A stretch of 64,000 nt of DNA from Paenibacillus thermotolerans (GCF_028745515.1 NZ_JAQZSG010000011.1:91847-155846); one strand, 5' to 3'. Numbered from the stretch's first letter, positions 40,912 to 48,605 are shown. Notes: generated by a model not told the origin, from the sequence alone. Numbers and translations: made by a program.

Positions 40912-41106
40912 ATGTCCGAACAGAACGAAAACCGGGACAATGCGCTAGAGAACGCAGCCGATGCTGCACGAAACGGCCTGGAAAATGCGGCGGATGCAGT
41001 GCAAAACGCCATGGCTAACGCTGCGGATGCAACCCGGAATGCGGTACAAAACGTGTCGAATAACGTAATGAACCGAGATAACCGGGAAAGCGAACAAAAC
41101 GAATAA
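40912..41106 (+). CDS. Small 11-residue-repeat protein, LEA-like
   Basis: 64 residues from ATG 40912 behind GGAGGTG. The core is three and a half 11-residue repeats: ENAADAARNGL, ENAADAVQNAM, ANAADATRNAV, QNVSNNV. Such Ala/Asn-rich 11-mers form amphipathic helices as in group 3 LEA and apolipoprotein-like proteins, linked to desiccation tolerance. Hydrophilic ends, no signal peptide. A very strong terminator follows. Confidence 0.7.
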   Translation: MSEQNENRDNALENAADAARNGLENAADAVQNAMANAADATRNAVQNVSNNVMNRDNRESEQNE

Positions 41107-41162
41107 AAGGCCAAACAAAAGGGGCACCCGCGAACGCGACGGGTGCCTCTTTGTTTGGCCGC
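41106..41162 (+). terminator. Strong composite terminator
   Basis: GGCCAAACAAA / TTTGTTTGGCC outer stem and GGGCACCC / GGGTGCC inner stem. Confidence 0.85.
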
Positions 41163-41296
41163 GAATGACAGCAGCGCCGGGATGTTTCCCCCATTGACAA
41201 TTTATGAAGATTTACTGATATACTCCAATCATACGAAGTGCAAATAGTAGTCTAAGATGACATCAATCTATTAATCAGTCAAGGGGGGAAGCTGGT

Positions 41297-41764
41297 GTGA
41301 AGGCACTGATAGATGAGTACGCCCGCGGATACGAGCAGCTTCGCGAAGCCGTCGAAGGCTTGTCGGAGGAGGAGCTTCGATTTAAGCCCGCACCGGATCA
41401 ATGGAGCATTCATCAAATTGTTATCCATGTGGCGGATGCGGAGCTCGTATCGACCCATAGGCTGAAAAAAGTGTTAACGGAAGAGGAGCCGCTTCTTACA
41501 TCGTTTAACCAGAATGCATGGACGGACACCTTGCAATATGAGCATTTGGATCGCGAGCAACATCTTGTTCTGTTTAAGCTGCTGCGGTCCGCCATGCTGC
41601 CCCTGCTGGAGCGCTTGACCCCTGAGCAATGCGAGAGAGTCGGAGTGTATGCCGATGCCGGGCGGTTCACCTTCAAGCAATTGCTGGAATACCGCGTTGA
41701 GCACATTCGCGGACATCTTGCACAAATCGAACGGGTGAAGGAATCGTATCGCAAACGCCAATGA
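41297..41764 (+). CDS. DinB-family protein
   Basis: 155 residues from GTG 41297 (AAGGGGGGAAG upstream). Four-helix DinB/YfiT-like fold with HQIVIHVADAELVSTHRL (first His of the metal triad) and the C-terminal LLEYRVEHIRGHLAQIERV (H-x-x-x-H). Many such proteins are thiol-dependent transferases using bacillithiol. Substrate unknown. A TTGACA/TATACT promoter with a long 19-bp spacer lies at 41194-41224. Confidence 0.85.
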   Translation: MKALIDEYARGYEQLREAVEGLSEEELRFKPAPDQWSIHQIVIHVADAELVSTHRLKKVLTEEEPLLTSFNQNAWTDTLQYEHLDREQHLVLFKLLRSAMLPLLERLTPEQCERVGVYADAGRFTFKQLLEYRVEHIRGHLAQIERVKESYRKRQ

Positions 41765-41791
41765 TGTACCAATGATGAAACAGGTAGAAAT

Positions 41792-41818
41792 CGCCTCGGG
41801 TTTGAGGCAGTTTTTTTG
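41792..41818 (+). terminator. Terminator after dinB-like gene
   Basis: GCCTCGGGTTTGAGGC hairpin followed by a T-run. Confidence 0.8.
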
Positions 41819-41934
41819 TTGCATGGTATCGATGAGCATTGGTCTGGGATAGAAACGGTTCGAGCTGCGGATGTTAATGGAAAAGAGAGGCTCGGCGCAA
41901 TTTGAGCGGATTATGCACCGGAAAGGGTGTTTAC

Positions 41935-42261
41935 ATGGCTTGGGTGCAAATCGCGAACACTCGTGACATCGCTGCGGGGGAAATGAAACAAATCGTTTTT
42001 AACGAAGAATGCCTTGCTTTGTTCCATGTAGAAGATGGATATTATGTTACTTCTAACCTGTGTACCCATAGAAAACAATACTTAACGGACGGCTCGCTGG
42101 ACGGAGAGATCGTCTCTTGTCCGAGACACGGAGGCAAATTTGATGTAAAGACGGGAGCTCCGACCGCAGGGCCTTGCTACACACCTTTGCCGACCTATTC
42201 CGTGGAAATACGAAATGATGAAATATGGATTGATATTGACGGATCTCCCGAGGTGAAATGA
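41935..42261 (+). CDS. Rieske [2Fe-2S] ferredoxin-type protein
   Basis: 108 residues from ATG 41935. Cluster motif C-x-H-x16-C-x2-H with Cys43, His45, Cys62 and His65 (CTHRK...SCPRHGG). This is the small NirD/BphF-type Rieske fold without membrane anchor, an electron carrier for an oxygenase or reductase. No oxygenase is nearby. Its stop overlaps the start of the next gene (ATGA). Confidence 0.9.
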   Translation: MAWVQIANTRDIAAGEMKQIVFNEECLALFHVEDGYYVTSNLCTHRKQYLTDGSLDGEIVSCPRHGGKFDVKTGAPTAGPCYTPLPTYSVEIRNDEIWIDIDGSPEVK

Positions 42262-42461
42262 CGATGGACGATAAGTTATGGTTTAAAGACTTGGAGGATC
42301 TGGATCTGGAAGATTTGGTCCAATTGAAGCTGAGTATCGGGCAGGGGAAATTGCCGGCGGACGATTGGCACCGTAAGCCGTCAACCGATTGTCCGGAAGG
42401 GATCACGATGGATGAATGGATTCTCAGGCTTGAGAAGGAGTTTCAGCGGTTGGGCATTTGA
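42258..42461 (+). CDS. Small acidic protein coupled to the Rieske gene
   Basis: 67 residues. Start ATG 42258 overlaps the Rieske stop, with GAGGTGA just upstream, so translation is coupled. Sequence is acidic and aromatic (LWFKDLEDLDLEDLVQLKLS, then DEWILRLEKEFQRLGI). No family recognised; perhaps a partner of the Rieske protein. Confidence 0.65.
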   Translation: MTMDDKLWFKDLEDLDLEDLVQLKLSIGQGKLPADDWHRKPSTDCPEGITMDEWILRLEKEFQRLGI

Positions 42462-42583
42462 TGGATTCGCCGCTGCAATAGGATCGGCCATGCGATGGCC
42501 CGAAGTCGGGGGCTGCATAAAAAGCGGCGCTTTGTGGAATTCTTTTCAAGATACTTCATTTCCGCAAAAAGGAGACGTTAGTT

Positions 42584-42805
42584 ATGGCAAGGCCCGACAG
42601 CCGCAGCGAAAACGTTGACAGACTAAAGAAAAGCGTCAAACACACGATGGAGAACTTGAACGAAGCGCAGGAATATTTGCAGGAGCACGCGGAGGAGCTG
42701 TCTCCCCAACAATCGGCGGCTATTCGCGCAAAGAACGAACGGCGCCGCGCGGACATTGAGAGGCTGGAAGGGGAAATCGAGGAAGAGCGCCGGGTGGAGC
42801 AATAA
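42584..42805 (+). CDS. tlp: Tlp-family small acid-soluble spore protein
   Basis: 73 residues. ARPDSRSENVDRLKKSVKHTMENLNEAQEYL and RAKNERRRADIERLEGEIEEE follow the Tlp pattern (xKPDxRxDNVxxLQ..NxxEAE..KNERR) of Bacillus forespore proteins. AAAAAGGAG precedes ATG 42584 and a terminator follows. Expected in the forespore under sigma-G. Confidence 0.88.
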   Translation: MARPDSRSENVDRLKKSVKHTMENLNEAQEYLQEHAEELSPQQSAAIRAKNERRRADIERLEGEIEEERRVEQ

Positions 42806-42818
42806 AAAAAAGATAGGG

Positions 42819-42848
42819 AAAGCCATGCGTCGTGCATGGCTTTTTTTA
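42819..42848 (+). terminator. Terminator after tlp
   Basis: AAAGCCATGC / GCATGGCTTT stem followed by T7. Confidence 0.9.
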
Positions 42849-42907
42849 TATTCGAAGCTTTCCGTAACTCTCGCAAATTCAGCAAACCTACTAAGGATTT
42901 TGTCCAA

Positions 42908-42935
42908 ACGCGGTATTCCTTTATTTCATAGAATG
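42908..42935 (+). promoter_or_regulatory. Sigma-K-like promoter
   Basis: AC (42908-42909), 17-nt spacer, CATAGAATG, one mismatch to CATANNNTA. It lies 32 nt before the gene at 42967. Confidence 0.4.
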
Positions 42936-42966
42936 TACCATCAAATAGAAAAGGAGGGGAATGAAA

Positions 42967-43359
42967 ATGGCTAGAGTAGTTCGAGTGAAAAACTACGCCA
43001 GCATCGTCCGTAAAGCTCTGAAACGAATTAGAGTAAAAGGCAAAGTTAAAATTAAAGGAGGATGCGGCGGCAACGGCGGCGCCTCATTCGGCCGGTTCAC
43101 CGGCTCCAACACTTTCGGCGCGGTTACAAAAGAACCGTTTGTTGGCCCTTCGCTGCAGCAGCGTCTGTTCGGCTGGGCGCTCGCGAGCACGATTGTAACG
43201 GTCAGCCTGGAGACCGCCCGATTCCGCGGGCGCGTCATCAGTGTTGACGGCAATGGATTTGAAATGACGGTAACCAATCCTTTGACTTCGGGCTTTATTC
43301 CCGGATCGATTGTATTTGTGAGCTTCAGGCAAGTAAATGCCGTATCCGCCGACGGCTAA
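42967..43359 (+). CDS. Basic N-terminal, beta-rich protein; unknown, possible spore envelope protein
   Basis: 130 residues from ATG 42967 (AGGAGGGGA, 8 nt spacing). Residues 1-35 are strongly basic (VKNYASIVRKALKRIRVKGKVKIKGG), then Gly-rich (CGGNGGASFGRFTGS). The second half, STIVTVSLETARFRGRVISVDGNGFEMTVTNP, looks like a small Lsm/SH3-like beta barrel. Lies between tlp and other spore-type genes behind a sigma-K-like promoter. A decayed partial copy of its 3' end lies at 43585-43627. Confidence 0.6.
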   Translation: MARVVRVKNYASIVRKALKRIRVKGKVKIKGGCGGNGGASFGRFTGSNTFGAVTKEPFVGPSLQQRLFGWALASTIVTVSLETARFRGRVISVDGNGFEMTVTNPLTSGFIPGSIVFVSFRQVNAVSADG

Positions 43360-43421
43360 ATAGAAGAAAGCCCAACCCAACACCAACCTCCTGCTTTCGC
43401 CATGGTCACTCCTTTATCGGG

Positions 43422-43452
43422 GAAAAGCCGCGCATTTTGCGCGGCTTTTCTG
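43422..43452 (+). terminator. Terminator
   Basis: AAAAGCCGCGCA / TGCGCGGCTTTT hairpin. Confidence 0.9.
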
Positions 43453-43584
43453 CATGTCCGGCAATTCTTTGCTCCTGCGTAACATTAGGATTCTCTCATA
43501 TTTCCGCAAATCTACTATCGGCCGGCTAACTCGTAAAAACAAATCGCAGCAGGGATGCGTTCGCCTCGCTTCCCTGCTGCTTGT

Positions 43585-43627
43585 GCAATGGATGTGAAAT
43601 GACGGTAACCGATCCGTTGATTTCACA
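43585..43627 (+). pseudogene. Remnant of a paralogue of the gene at 42967-43359
   Basis: The frame reads NGCEMTVTDPLIS, against NGFEMTVTNPLTS at 43250-43290. The DNA match is about 33 of 37 bases. Nothing else of a gene remains. The rest of 43453-43781 shows no other feature. Confidence 0.5.
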
Positions 43628-43781
43628 TGATTACTATATTCCGCAAAGTAAAAAAGGTTCGAGCATGTTTAGGAAAGCCGCATTTTAAGCCTTTCTTTTC
43701 CTTTTTTTGTGAGGAATGTCCAAACGGTCCGAATCGGATTTGAATAGATTGTTTTATCACGATGCAAAGGAGGAAAGCAGC

Positions 43782-44138
43782 TTGAAAAAGAAATATGCCA
43801 AAGCCAAAACAAAGGGCTTCGGTTACGGCTTTTATGGCGTAGATCCGTTTCTTGCTCCTTTTGGCGTAATTCCGAATCAGCCGGTTGCTTACGGTCCGGA
43901 AGGGAAAGTATTGCCCAATGACGATCCCGGCGAAGGGGCCGGTGCGGGGGCTGGGACAGGAATAGGCACAGGAATAGGTACGGGGGCCGGCACAGGAACA
44001 GGTACGGGGGCCGGCGCAGGCGCAGGGTTAGGAGCGGGATTAGGCGCAGGCGCGGGAGCCGAGGCAGGCGCAGGCGCGGGCACTGTCGTCGGCGCATCCG
44101 CATACAAGCCTCGAGCAAAGAAAAAAAGAACCGTATAA
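43782..44138 (+). CDS. Gly/Ala/Thr dipeptide-repeat protein, probable spore surface protein
   Basis: 118 residues from TTG 43782 behind AAAGGAGGAAAG. N terminus MKKKYAKAKTKGFGYGFYGV and DPFLAPFGVIPNQPVAYGPEG; then about 50 residues of GA, GT, GI and GL dipeptides, and a basic end KPRAKKKRTV. The DNA repeat unit is 6 bp (ggcaca/ggcgca-like). The AKAKTKGFGYGF start resembles a segment of the protein at 10634-10951. Silk- or exosporium-like composition; the role is inferred. Confidence 0.65.
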   Translation: MKKKYAKAKTKGFGYGFYGVDPFLAPFGVIPNQPVAYGPEGKVLPNDDPGEGAGAGAGTGIGTGIGTGAGTGTGTGAGAGAGLGAGLGAGAGAEAGAGAGTVVGASAYKPRAKKKRTV

Positions 44139-44144
44139 TACATC

Positions 44145-44180
44145 GAAACGGGGAACCCTGAAGCGGGTTCCCCGTTTCCT
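44145..44180 (+). terminator. Terminator
   Basis: GAAACGGGGAACCC / GGGTTCCCCGTTTC stem at convergence with the SASP gene. Confidence 0.88.
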
Positions 44181-44210
44181 TCATCTATATTTAGGAAGAA
44201 TACTGTGTGC

Positions 44211-44438
44211 TTATCGACCTGCCCGGCCCGCCAACGTTTGCTCCGCAATCTCCACCATGCGGCGTACCATATGGCCTCCGATTGCGCCTGTATCGCGGGT
44301 AGCCATGTAACCGTAATAACCGTCTTCCGGAATTTGTATTCCCAATTCCCGCGCGATCTCAAATTTTAATTGCTCCATCGCTTGTGCCGCTTGCGGTACT
44401 ACAAGAACATTGGAGCTTCTGGATTGACCCTGTGCCAT
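44211..44438 (-). CDS. Alpha/beta-type small acid-soluble spore protein
   Basis: 75 residues from the ATG at 44438 (AAGGAGGTGA upstream). NVLVVPQAAQAMEQLKFEIARELGI contains the germination protease site region (KFEIA), and YYGYMATRDTGAIGGHMVRRMVEIAEQTLA the second DNA-binding block (G-x-M-x-R-x-G-x-x-GG-x-MV). It coats forespore DNA and protects it from damage. Forespore-type promoter at 44463-44492. Confidence 0.95.
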   Translation of the reverse strand: MAQGQSRSSNVLVVPQAAQAMEQLKFEIARELGIQIPEDGYYGYMATRDTGAIGGHMVRRMVEIAEQTLAGRAGR

Positions 44439-44462
44439 TGGTGTCACCTCCTTATGTAAACC

Positions 44463-44492
44463 TATTATTTTCCGCAGCCGTTTTTATTATGC
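44463..44492 (-). promoter_or_regulatory. Sigma-F/G-like promoter of the SASP gene
   Basis: Minus strand: GCATA, a 15-nt spacer, then GAAAATAATA, agreeing with GYWTA-N15-GGNNANANTN except one G. Confidence 0.5.
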
Positions 44493-44591
44493 ACTTTCAT
44501 TTCCACGACCGGCGGAATTTTTTGCGTTGCCAGCATCTCCATAATGTGAACTTTGCCCTATCGTGTTATGGTGATTGTTGGAGGGATTTAT

Positions 44592-45440
44592 ATGCTACAT
44601 GAACCGCTAAAGCCGATGCTGCTTTATTCCTCCCCGACGGTTCCTGCCGGCCAGTACATGTATCAGCTTAAATTTGACGGGCATCGTACTCTGTTACATA
44701 AAGAGGGCGAGAACATAAGCATGTTCACAAGACAAGGAACCCACTGCACCGCACAGTATCCCGAAGTAGCGGCCGGTGCGGCAATCGGTGCCGACAACGT
44801 TATTTTGGACGGCGAAATGATCGTCATGGGCGCGGACGGCAAGCCTTGCTTCGATTCATTGATGGAGCGCTTTTCAGCCAAAAAGTCGATAAATCGTTTG
44901 GCGAATAAGATGCCGGCTCATTTCGTTGCCTTCGACATTCTTTATTTAAACGGCAAAGACGTAACGAAGCTGCCCATTGAAAAGCGGCTGAGCCTGCTGC
45001 AGGATGTCGCGGCTTCCTCGGAAGCGATGAGCGTGTGCCGAAGCAGTGATGACGGCGAGTCGTTGTTTGAGGCTGTCAAAACGATGGGCCTTGAAGGGAT
45101 TGTCAGCAAAAAGAAGCATAGCGTGTATCAAATGGATACGCGGAGCGCCGCATGGGTCAAAACGAAAAATTACTTGTATGAAACGGTGCAGATTGCGGGG
45201 ATTCGCAAAGGCGGAAAGTTCGGCTGGCTATTGCAATTGGACGGAAGATATCTCGGCGTTATGGAGCTTACGCCGCTTGCGGCACGCCATGCGTTTGCGG
45301 CGATAGCGCCTAAAATAAAAACGAGCGAGGACAAGCATTTCGTGTTCGTGAAGCCGCTGATCCGCTGCCGCGTGAAGTTTCAGTGCTATACGAAAAAGGG
45401 ACTGCTTCGCTCGCCGAGTTTTATGAAGTTTGTTTCATAA
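44592..45440 (+). CDS. ATP-dependent DNA ligase (LigD-ligase/YoqV type)
   Basis: 282 residues from ATG 44592 (TTGGAGGG). Adenylation motif YQLKFDGHRTLLH with the nucleotidyl Lys, motif III FVAFDILYLNGKDV, motif IV GLEGIVSKKKHSVY and motif V WVKTKNY, then an OB domain. A minimal ligase without the polymerase or phosphoesterase domains of LigD. Divergent from the SASP gene by about 150 nt. It could act with Ku in spore DNA repair; no ku is in the window. Confidence 0.9.
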   Translation: MLHEPLKPMLLYSSPTVPAGQYMYQLKFDGHRTLLHKEGENISMFTRQGTHCTAQYPEVAAGAAIGADNVILDGEMIVMGADGKPCFDSLMERFSAKKSINRLANKMPAHFVAFDILYLNGKDVTKLPIEKRLSLLQDVAASSEAMSVCRSSDDGESLFEAVKTMGLEGIVSKKKHSVYQMDTRSAAWVKTKNYLYETVQIAGIRKGGKFGWLLQLDGRYLGVMELTPLAARHAFAAIAPKIKTSEDKHFVFVKPLIRCRVKFQCYTKKGLLRSPSFMKFVS

Positions 45441-45466
45441 ACCGGCGGACGGCTTTTTAAGAAGGG

Positions 45467-45498
45467 AAAACCCACAGCTTCATTGCTGTGGGTTTTCA
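45467..45498 (+). terminator. Terminator after DNA ligase gene
   Basis: AAAACCCACAGC / GCTGTGGGTTTT hairpin. Confidence 0.88.
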
Positions 45499-45693
45499 TC
45501 TATATGAATGAAAAAGGGGATGTACTTATAGTAACGTGCGTTCCTTAAAGGAAGCTGAAAATAAAAAGTCAGATGTGTTACAATTCGCTTATCAATTATT
45601 TCCTTTTTTGAACAAAATATGACCGCGGCAATAAAGCAAAAGTCCTACCAACTTTCGACCCAATGTGATAAAATATTTCACGAATCGACATAA

Positions 45694-45785
45694 CTCACGA
45701 TAACGGCAAAGCTGATGAAAATCAGTGACGCAAAGCTAAAGGGGCTAAAGTGTTCATCCACCATGCTCGCCAGCTACCGAAAGAG
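45694..45785 (+). ncRNA. Cyclic di-GMP-I (GEMM) riboswitch
   Basis: Conserved core is visible in order: CACGATAACGGCAAA, stem GCTGAT-GAAA-ATCAGT with a GNRA tetraloop, TGACGCAAAGC, GGGGCTAAAG, and the distal CAGCTACCGAAAG. A terminator hairpin follows at 45810-45834 directly before the cheY-like gene, so c-di-GMP probably sets read-through. A TAAAAT lies about 25 nt upstream as a possible -10. The stretch 45499-45690 holds no ORF. Confidence 0.92.
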
Positions 45786-45809
45786 GATTTTTGTACACCT
45801 TACAAACAC

Positions 45810-45836
45810 TCCCTTCGGCAGGGAGTTTTTTTTATT
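45810..45836 (+). terminator. Riboswitch expression-platform terminator
   Basis: ACTCCCT-TCGGC-AGGGAGT with a run of eight T, 17 nt before the start codon of the response regulator. Confidence 0.85.
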
Positions 45837-45850
45837 GCGGAGGATTATTC

Positions 45851-46213
45851 ATGAAACGGGTAATGATTGTAGACGATTCCGCTTTTATGCGGATGTATTT
45901 AAAAAATATGTTTGGCGAGCTGGGGCATGAAGCGGTCGCGGAAGCTTCCAATGGATTCGACGCGATTGAATTGTGCCGCAAGTGCCAGCCCGATTTAATT
46001 ACATTGGATATTAACATGCCGGATATGGACGGAATTGCTGCGGTGAAGGAAATCAGAAAATTTGATCAAACGGTTCATATCATTATGGTTTCTTCCATGG
46101 GACAGCAATCCTTCATTAGGGAAGCTTTATCCTACGGGGCGAACGATTTTTTGGTAAAGCCTTTCGGTAAAGAAAGATTGATAGAAATTAATGATAAGTA
46201 TATGGCTTCATGA
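45851..46213 (+). CDS. CheY-like single-domain response regulator under c-di-GMP riboswitch control
   Basis: 120 residues, receiver domain only. Acidic pocket DD at 8-9, phospho-acceptor Asp53 (ITLDINMPDMDG), conserved Ser81-82 and Lys103 (VKPFG). No output domain. GGAGG precedes ATG 45851. The upstream c-di-GMP-I riboswitch and terminator suggest that the amount of this regulator follows c-di-GMP, linking the second messenger to motility or a phosphorelay. No kinase gene is adjacent. Confidence 0.92.
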   Translation: MKRVMIVDDSAFMRMYLKNMFGELGHEAVAEASNGFDAIELCRKCQPDLITLDINMPDMDGIAAVKEIRKFDQTVHIIMVSSMGQQSFIREALSYGANDFLVKPFGKERLIEINDKYMAS

Positions 46214-46279
46214 CTTTGCCCCGGAACGGCAATACATAAATAAAAACCGCCTCTGCATCGGAGGCGGTTGTCGCTTTTT

Positions 46280-47632
46280 CTAACCGAGCAATGTTCGAAA
46301 TAAAAGATAGGCGTTTAATCCGATAATCACGGAGGTCACAATCCAAGCAAGCGCTTTAAGCCACGGAGGATTGACAAACTCCCCCATTTTCTTTTTGTCC
46401 CCGGTAAATTGGACTAGCGGCACTACCGCAAACGACAGCTGTAAAGACAGAATGACTTGACTGAGAATCAGCAGCTGCGCCGTCCCGCTTTCCCCCGAGA
46501 TCGCCGTAACAATAACCGCAGGCACGATGGCAATGAGCCGGGTGATCAAGCGGCGGAGCCAAGGGGCGAGCCGTATGTTCAAGAAGCCCTCCATCACAAT
46601 TTGACCGGCTAGCGTTCCGGTTAAAGTAGAGTTTTGGCCTGACGCCAGGAGCGCGACTCCGAATAAAATGCTCCCGAGAGCCGTTCCAAGCAGCGGCGTT
46701 AACAAATGATACGCTTCGCCGATTTCCGCCACCTCCGTCAACCCCGCACGATGAAAAGTGGCCGCGGAAACGATCAGAATGGACGCATTAATGAACAACG
46801 CGAAAAATAAAGCGATCGACGAGTCCCATGTCGCATATTTGATCGCTTGGCGTTTGCCCAAGCTCGTTTGTTCAAAACGACGGGTTTGCACAATGGAAGA
46901 ATGCAGATACAGATTGTGAGGCATGACCGTCGCTCCGAGTATACCGATGGCAATGTACAGCATCGTAGGATTGCTTACGATTTCCGTGCTCGGAACAAAG
47001 CCTTGCATAATCCCGCCGAAATCCGGCTTCGAGAGGAAAATGTCCGTTGCGAAGCATGCGCCGATTGTGACGATGAGCACGATAACCAAACTTTCGATCC
47101 ATCGAAATCCTTTGTTCTGCAAGAGCAAGACGATAAGGACGTCCAAAGCGGTAATAATGACGCCGTAAATTAGGGGAATGCCGAAAAGCAGATTCAAAGC
47201 GATCGCCGCGCCGATCACCTCCGCCAAATCGCATGCCGCAATCGCCAATTCGCAGAGCACCCATAGCACCATGGCAACGGGCTTGCTGTAATGGTCGCGG
47301 CAAGCTTGAGCCAAATCCCTTCCCGTCACGATGCCGAGCTTTCCGGCTAATGCTTGCAGAAGAATCGCCATTACATTGGAGAGAAAAATAACCGAGAGCA
47401 AGCTATACCCGAAAAGAGAACCTCCTGCGATATCGGTAGCCCAGTTTCCCGGGTCCATATAGCCGACCGCAACCATATATCCGGGTCCGGCAAAGGCAAG
47501 AAATTTCTTGAACCAAGAGCCTGTTTTGGGAATCCGAAGGCTTCTGTATACTTCAGGCAAGCTTGCCTGCGTTCGTGCTTGTCGCCAGCCTTCTTCAGCG
47601 GGAATCGGCAGTTTTTCTACGTTCTCGCTCAT
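46280..47632 (-). CDS. mntH: Nramp-family Mn2+/divalent metal:H+ symporter MntH
   Basis: 450 residues from the ATG at 47632 (GAGGTGAT). Eleven or so transmembrane segments. TM1 motif [13 protein letters not shown] carries the metal-binding Asp-Pro-Gly, and TM6 [16 protein letters not shown] the His and the Nramp consensus; [19 protein letters not shown] is also characteristic. Takes up Mn2+ with protons. It complements the Mn-type ABC operon at 37-41 kb. Confidence 0.95.
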   Translation of the reverse strand: MSENVEKLPIPAEEGWRQARTQASLPEVYRSLRIPKTGSWFKKFLAFAGPGYMVAVGYMDPGNWATDIAGGSLFGYSLLSVIFLSNVMAILLQALAGKLGIVTGRDLAQACRDHYSKPVAMVLWVLCELAIAACDLAEVIGAAIALNLLFGIPLIYGVIITALDVLIVLLLQNKGFRWIESLVIVLIVTIGACFATDIFLSKPDFGGIMQGFVPSTEIVSNPTMLYIAIGILGATVMPHNLYLHSSIVQTRRFEQTSLGKRQAIKYATWDSSIALFFALFINASILIVSAATFHRAGLTEVAEIGEAYHLLTPLLGTALGSILFGVALLASGQNSTLTGTLAGQIVMEGFLNIRLAPWLRRLITRLIAIVPAVIVTAISGESGTAQLLILSQVILSLQLSFAVVPLVQFTGDKKKMGEFVNPPWLKALAWIVTSVIIGLNAYLLFRTLLG

Positions 47633-47673
47633 TATCATCACCTCATTATTGGTACTGTCCAAATATTTTGTAT

Positions 47674-47790
47674 AAGGGCAACTTTTACGGTAAAAAAAAG
47701 GTTTGAAGACTTTAGAAATATTATATGCATGAGCATAACAAAGTTGTTTTGCCCTTGCAACATTTTTTTGTCCTTGGGCAACTTTTGGGA
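47674..47790. promoter_or_regulatory. Repeated GGGCAACTTTT motifs upstream of mntH
   Basis: GGGCAACTTTT occurs exactly at 47676-47686 and 47777-47787. A related inverted copy lies between them (AAGTTGTTTTGCCC, 47741-47754), overlapping the palindrome TTGCCCTTGCAA. They occupy the promoter region of mntH on the minus strand. They do not match the Bacillus MntR box well. Confidence 0.5.
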
Positions 47791-47861
47791 CGGCGCGTGC
47801 TTCATAACTTTCTCAATCATGATATACTAAACCAAACGGCGAAAAAGGAGGAAGGATTCAT

Positions 47862-48221
47862 CTGATCACGAGCAGATTCAGAAGGTGGCTGTTGGTTGCC
47901 GTTGCTTTCTCTTTGTTTTTCCTTCATACGCCGCTGCACGACGATGAAATATTACTGCAGCAACCGGACGAACAAATCACGACAAGCGCCGATAAAGGAC
48001 TTGTTTCATTTCATACCAACGGTTCCCAATTGCATGCGGTTCAGCCTGTAAAGCAGCTCATTTACTACGTATTCGATAAAACGGCCGTCACGCTCAATTT
48101 GCTTTTCTTAGTTGTTTTTTCGGCTTATTGGTTGTCCAGGTTTCATATCTTGTTAAAGCACCGGCTGCTGCGGCCGATTAAATTCACATCGATTTTCGTG
48201 GATCGTTCTCCAAGAATGTGA
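47862..48221 (+). CDS. Membrane protein, unknown, probable CTG start
   Basis: About 119 residues if started at CTG 47862, 9 nt after AAAGGAGGAAGG; the first ordinary start in frame is TTG 47892 without a ribosome site. N terminus ITSRFRRWLLVAVAFSLFFLHTPL is a signal or anchor sequence. A second hydrophobic segment (TAVTLNLLFLVVFSAYWL) follows, then a basic tail. Followed 28 nt later by another small membrane protein. Confidence 0.6.
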   Translation: MITSRFRRWLLVAVAFSLFFLHTPLHDDEILLQQPDEQITTSADKGLVSFHTNGSQLHAVQPVKQLIYYVFDKTAVTLNLLFLVVFSAYWLSRFHILLKHRLLRPIKFTSIFVDRSPRM

Positions 48222-48249
48222 GGATAAAAAATTCTTGGAGGGATTGCTC

Positions 48250-48402
48250 GTGAAAGAACAGGCGAAGAAGACCTTGAAGCCGCTAGTACATGATTCTCGG
48301 GAAGAGCTTCGAGGGAAGGTGTTTAGGGAGCTGCGCGGCGTATTGATTTTTGTAGTATTTACGGCTGCGGTGCTCACAGCAGCTTTTATGATCTTAAAAT
48401 AA
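48250..48402 (+). CDS. Small membrane protein, unknown
   Basis: 50 residues from GTG 48250 behind TTGGAGGG. About 28 charged residues (KEQAKKTLKPLVHDSREELRG) and then one transmembrane helix (VLIFVVFTAAVLTAAFMIL). Second gene of a pair with 47862-48221. A terminator follows. Confidence 0.6.
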   Translation: MKEQAKKTLKPLVHDSREELRGKVFRELRGVLIFVVFTAAVLTAAFMILK

Positions 48403-48427
48403 CGATTTGGACATAATTTTAAAAATC

Positions 48428-48452
48428 GAAAGCCCCTGAGAAGGGGCTTTAT
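48428..48452 (+). terminator. Terminator
   Basis: AAAGCCCCT-GAGA-AGGGGCTTT hairpin. Confidence 0.85.
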
Positions 48453-48470
48453 TGCTGCATATGCAGTGGA

Positions 48471-48605
48471 TCAAAATATCAATACATCCTTTGAAAAGTC
48501 TTCTTCCAGTTTCTCAACCGGATTTTCTTTATTTGCATCGGCGCTTTTTTCTTTGTTCCGTTTTTCGCTCGATTCGGATTTATTTTCTTCCTGACCCGTT
48601 GTCAT
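48471..48605 (-). CDS. Small hydrophilic peptide, unknown
   Basis: 44 residues starting MTTGQEENKSESSEKRNKEK and ending VEKLEEDFSKDVLIF. Highly charged, no hydrophobic segment. The start is preceded by AGGAGGAACTGC. It lies 49 nt after chrA on the same strand and may be the tail of that operon. Confidence 0.5.
   Translation of the reverse strand: MTTGQEENKSESSEKRNKEKSADANKENPVEKLEEDFSKDVLIF

Noticed and set aside
44553..44592. Upstream start for the DNA ligase
   Set aside because: No site before GTG/ATG-like codons at 44553; ATG 44592 has TTGGAGGG at proper distance.
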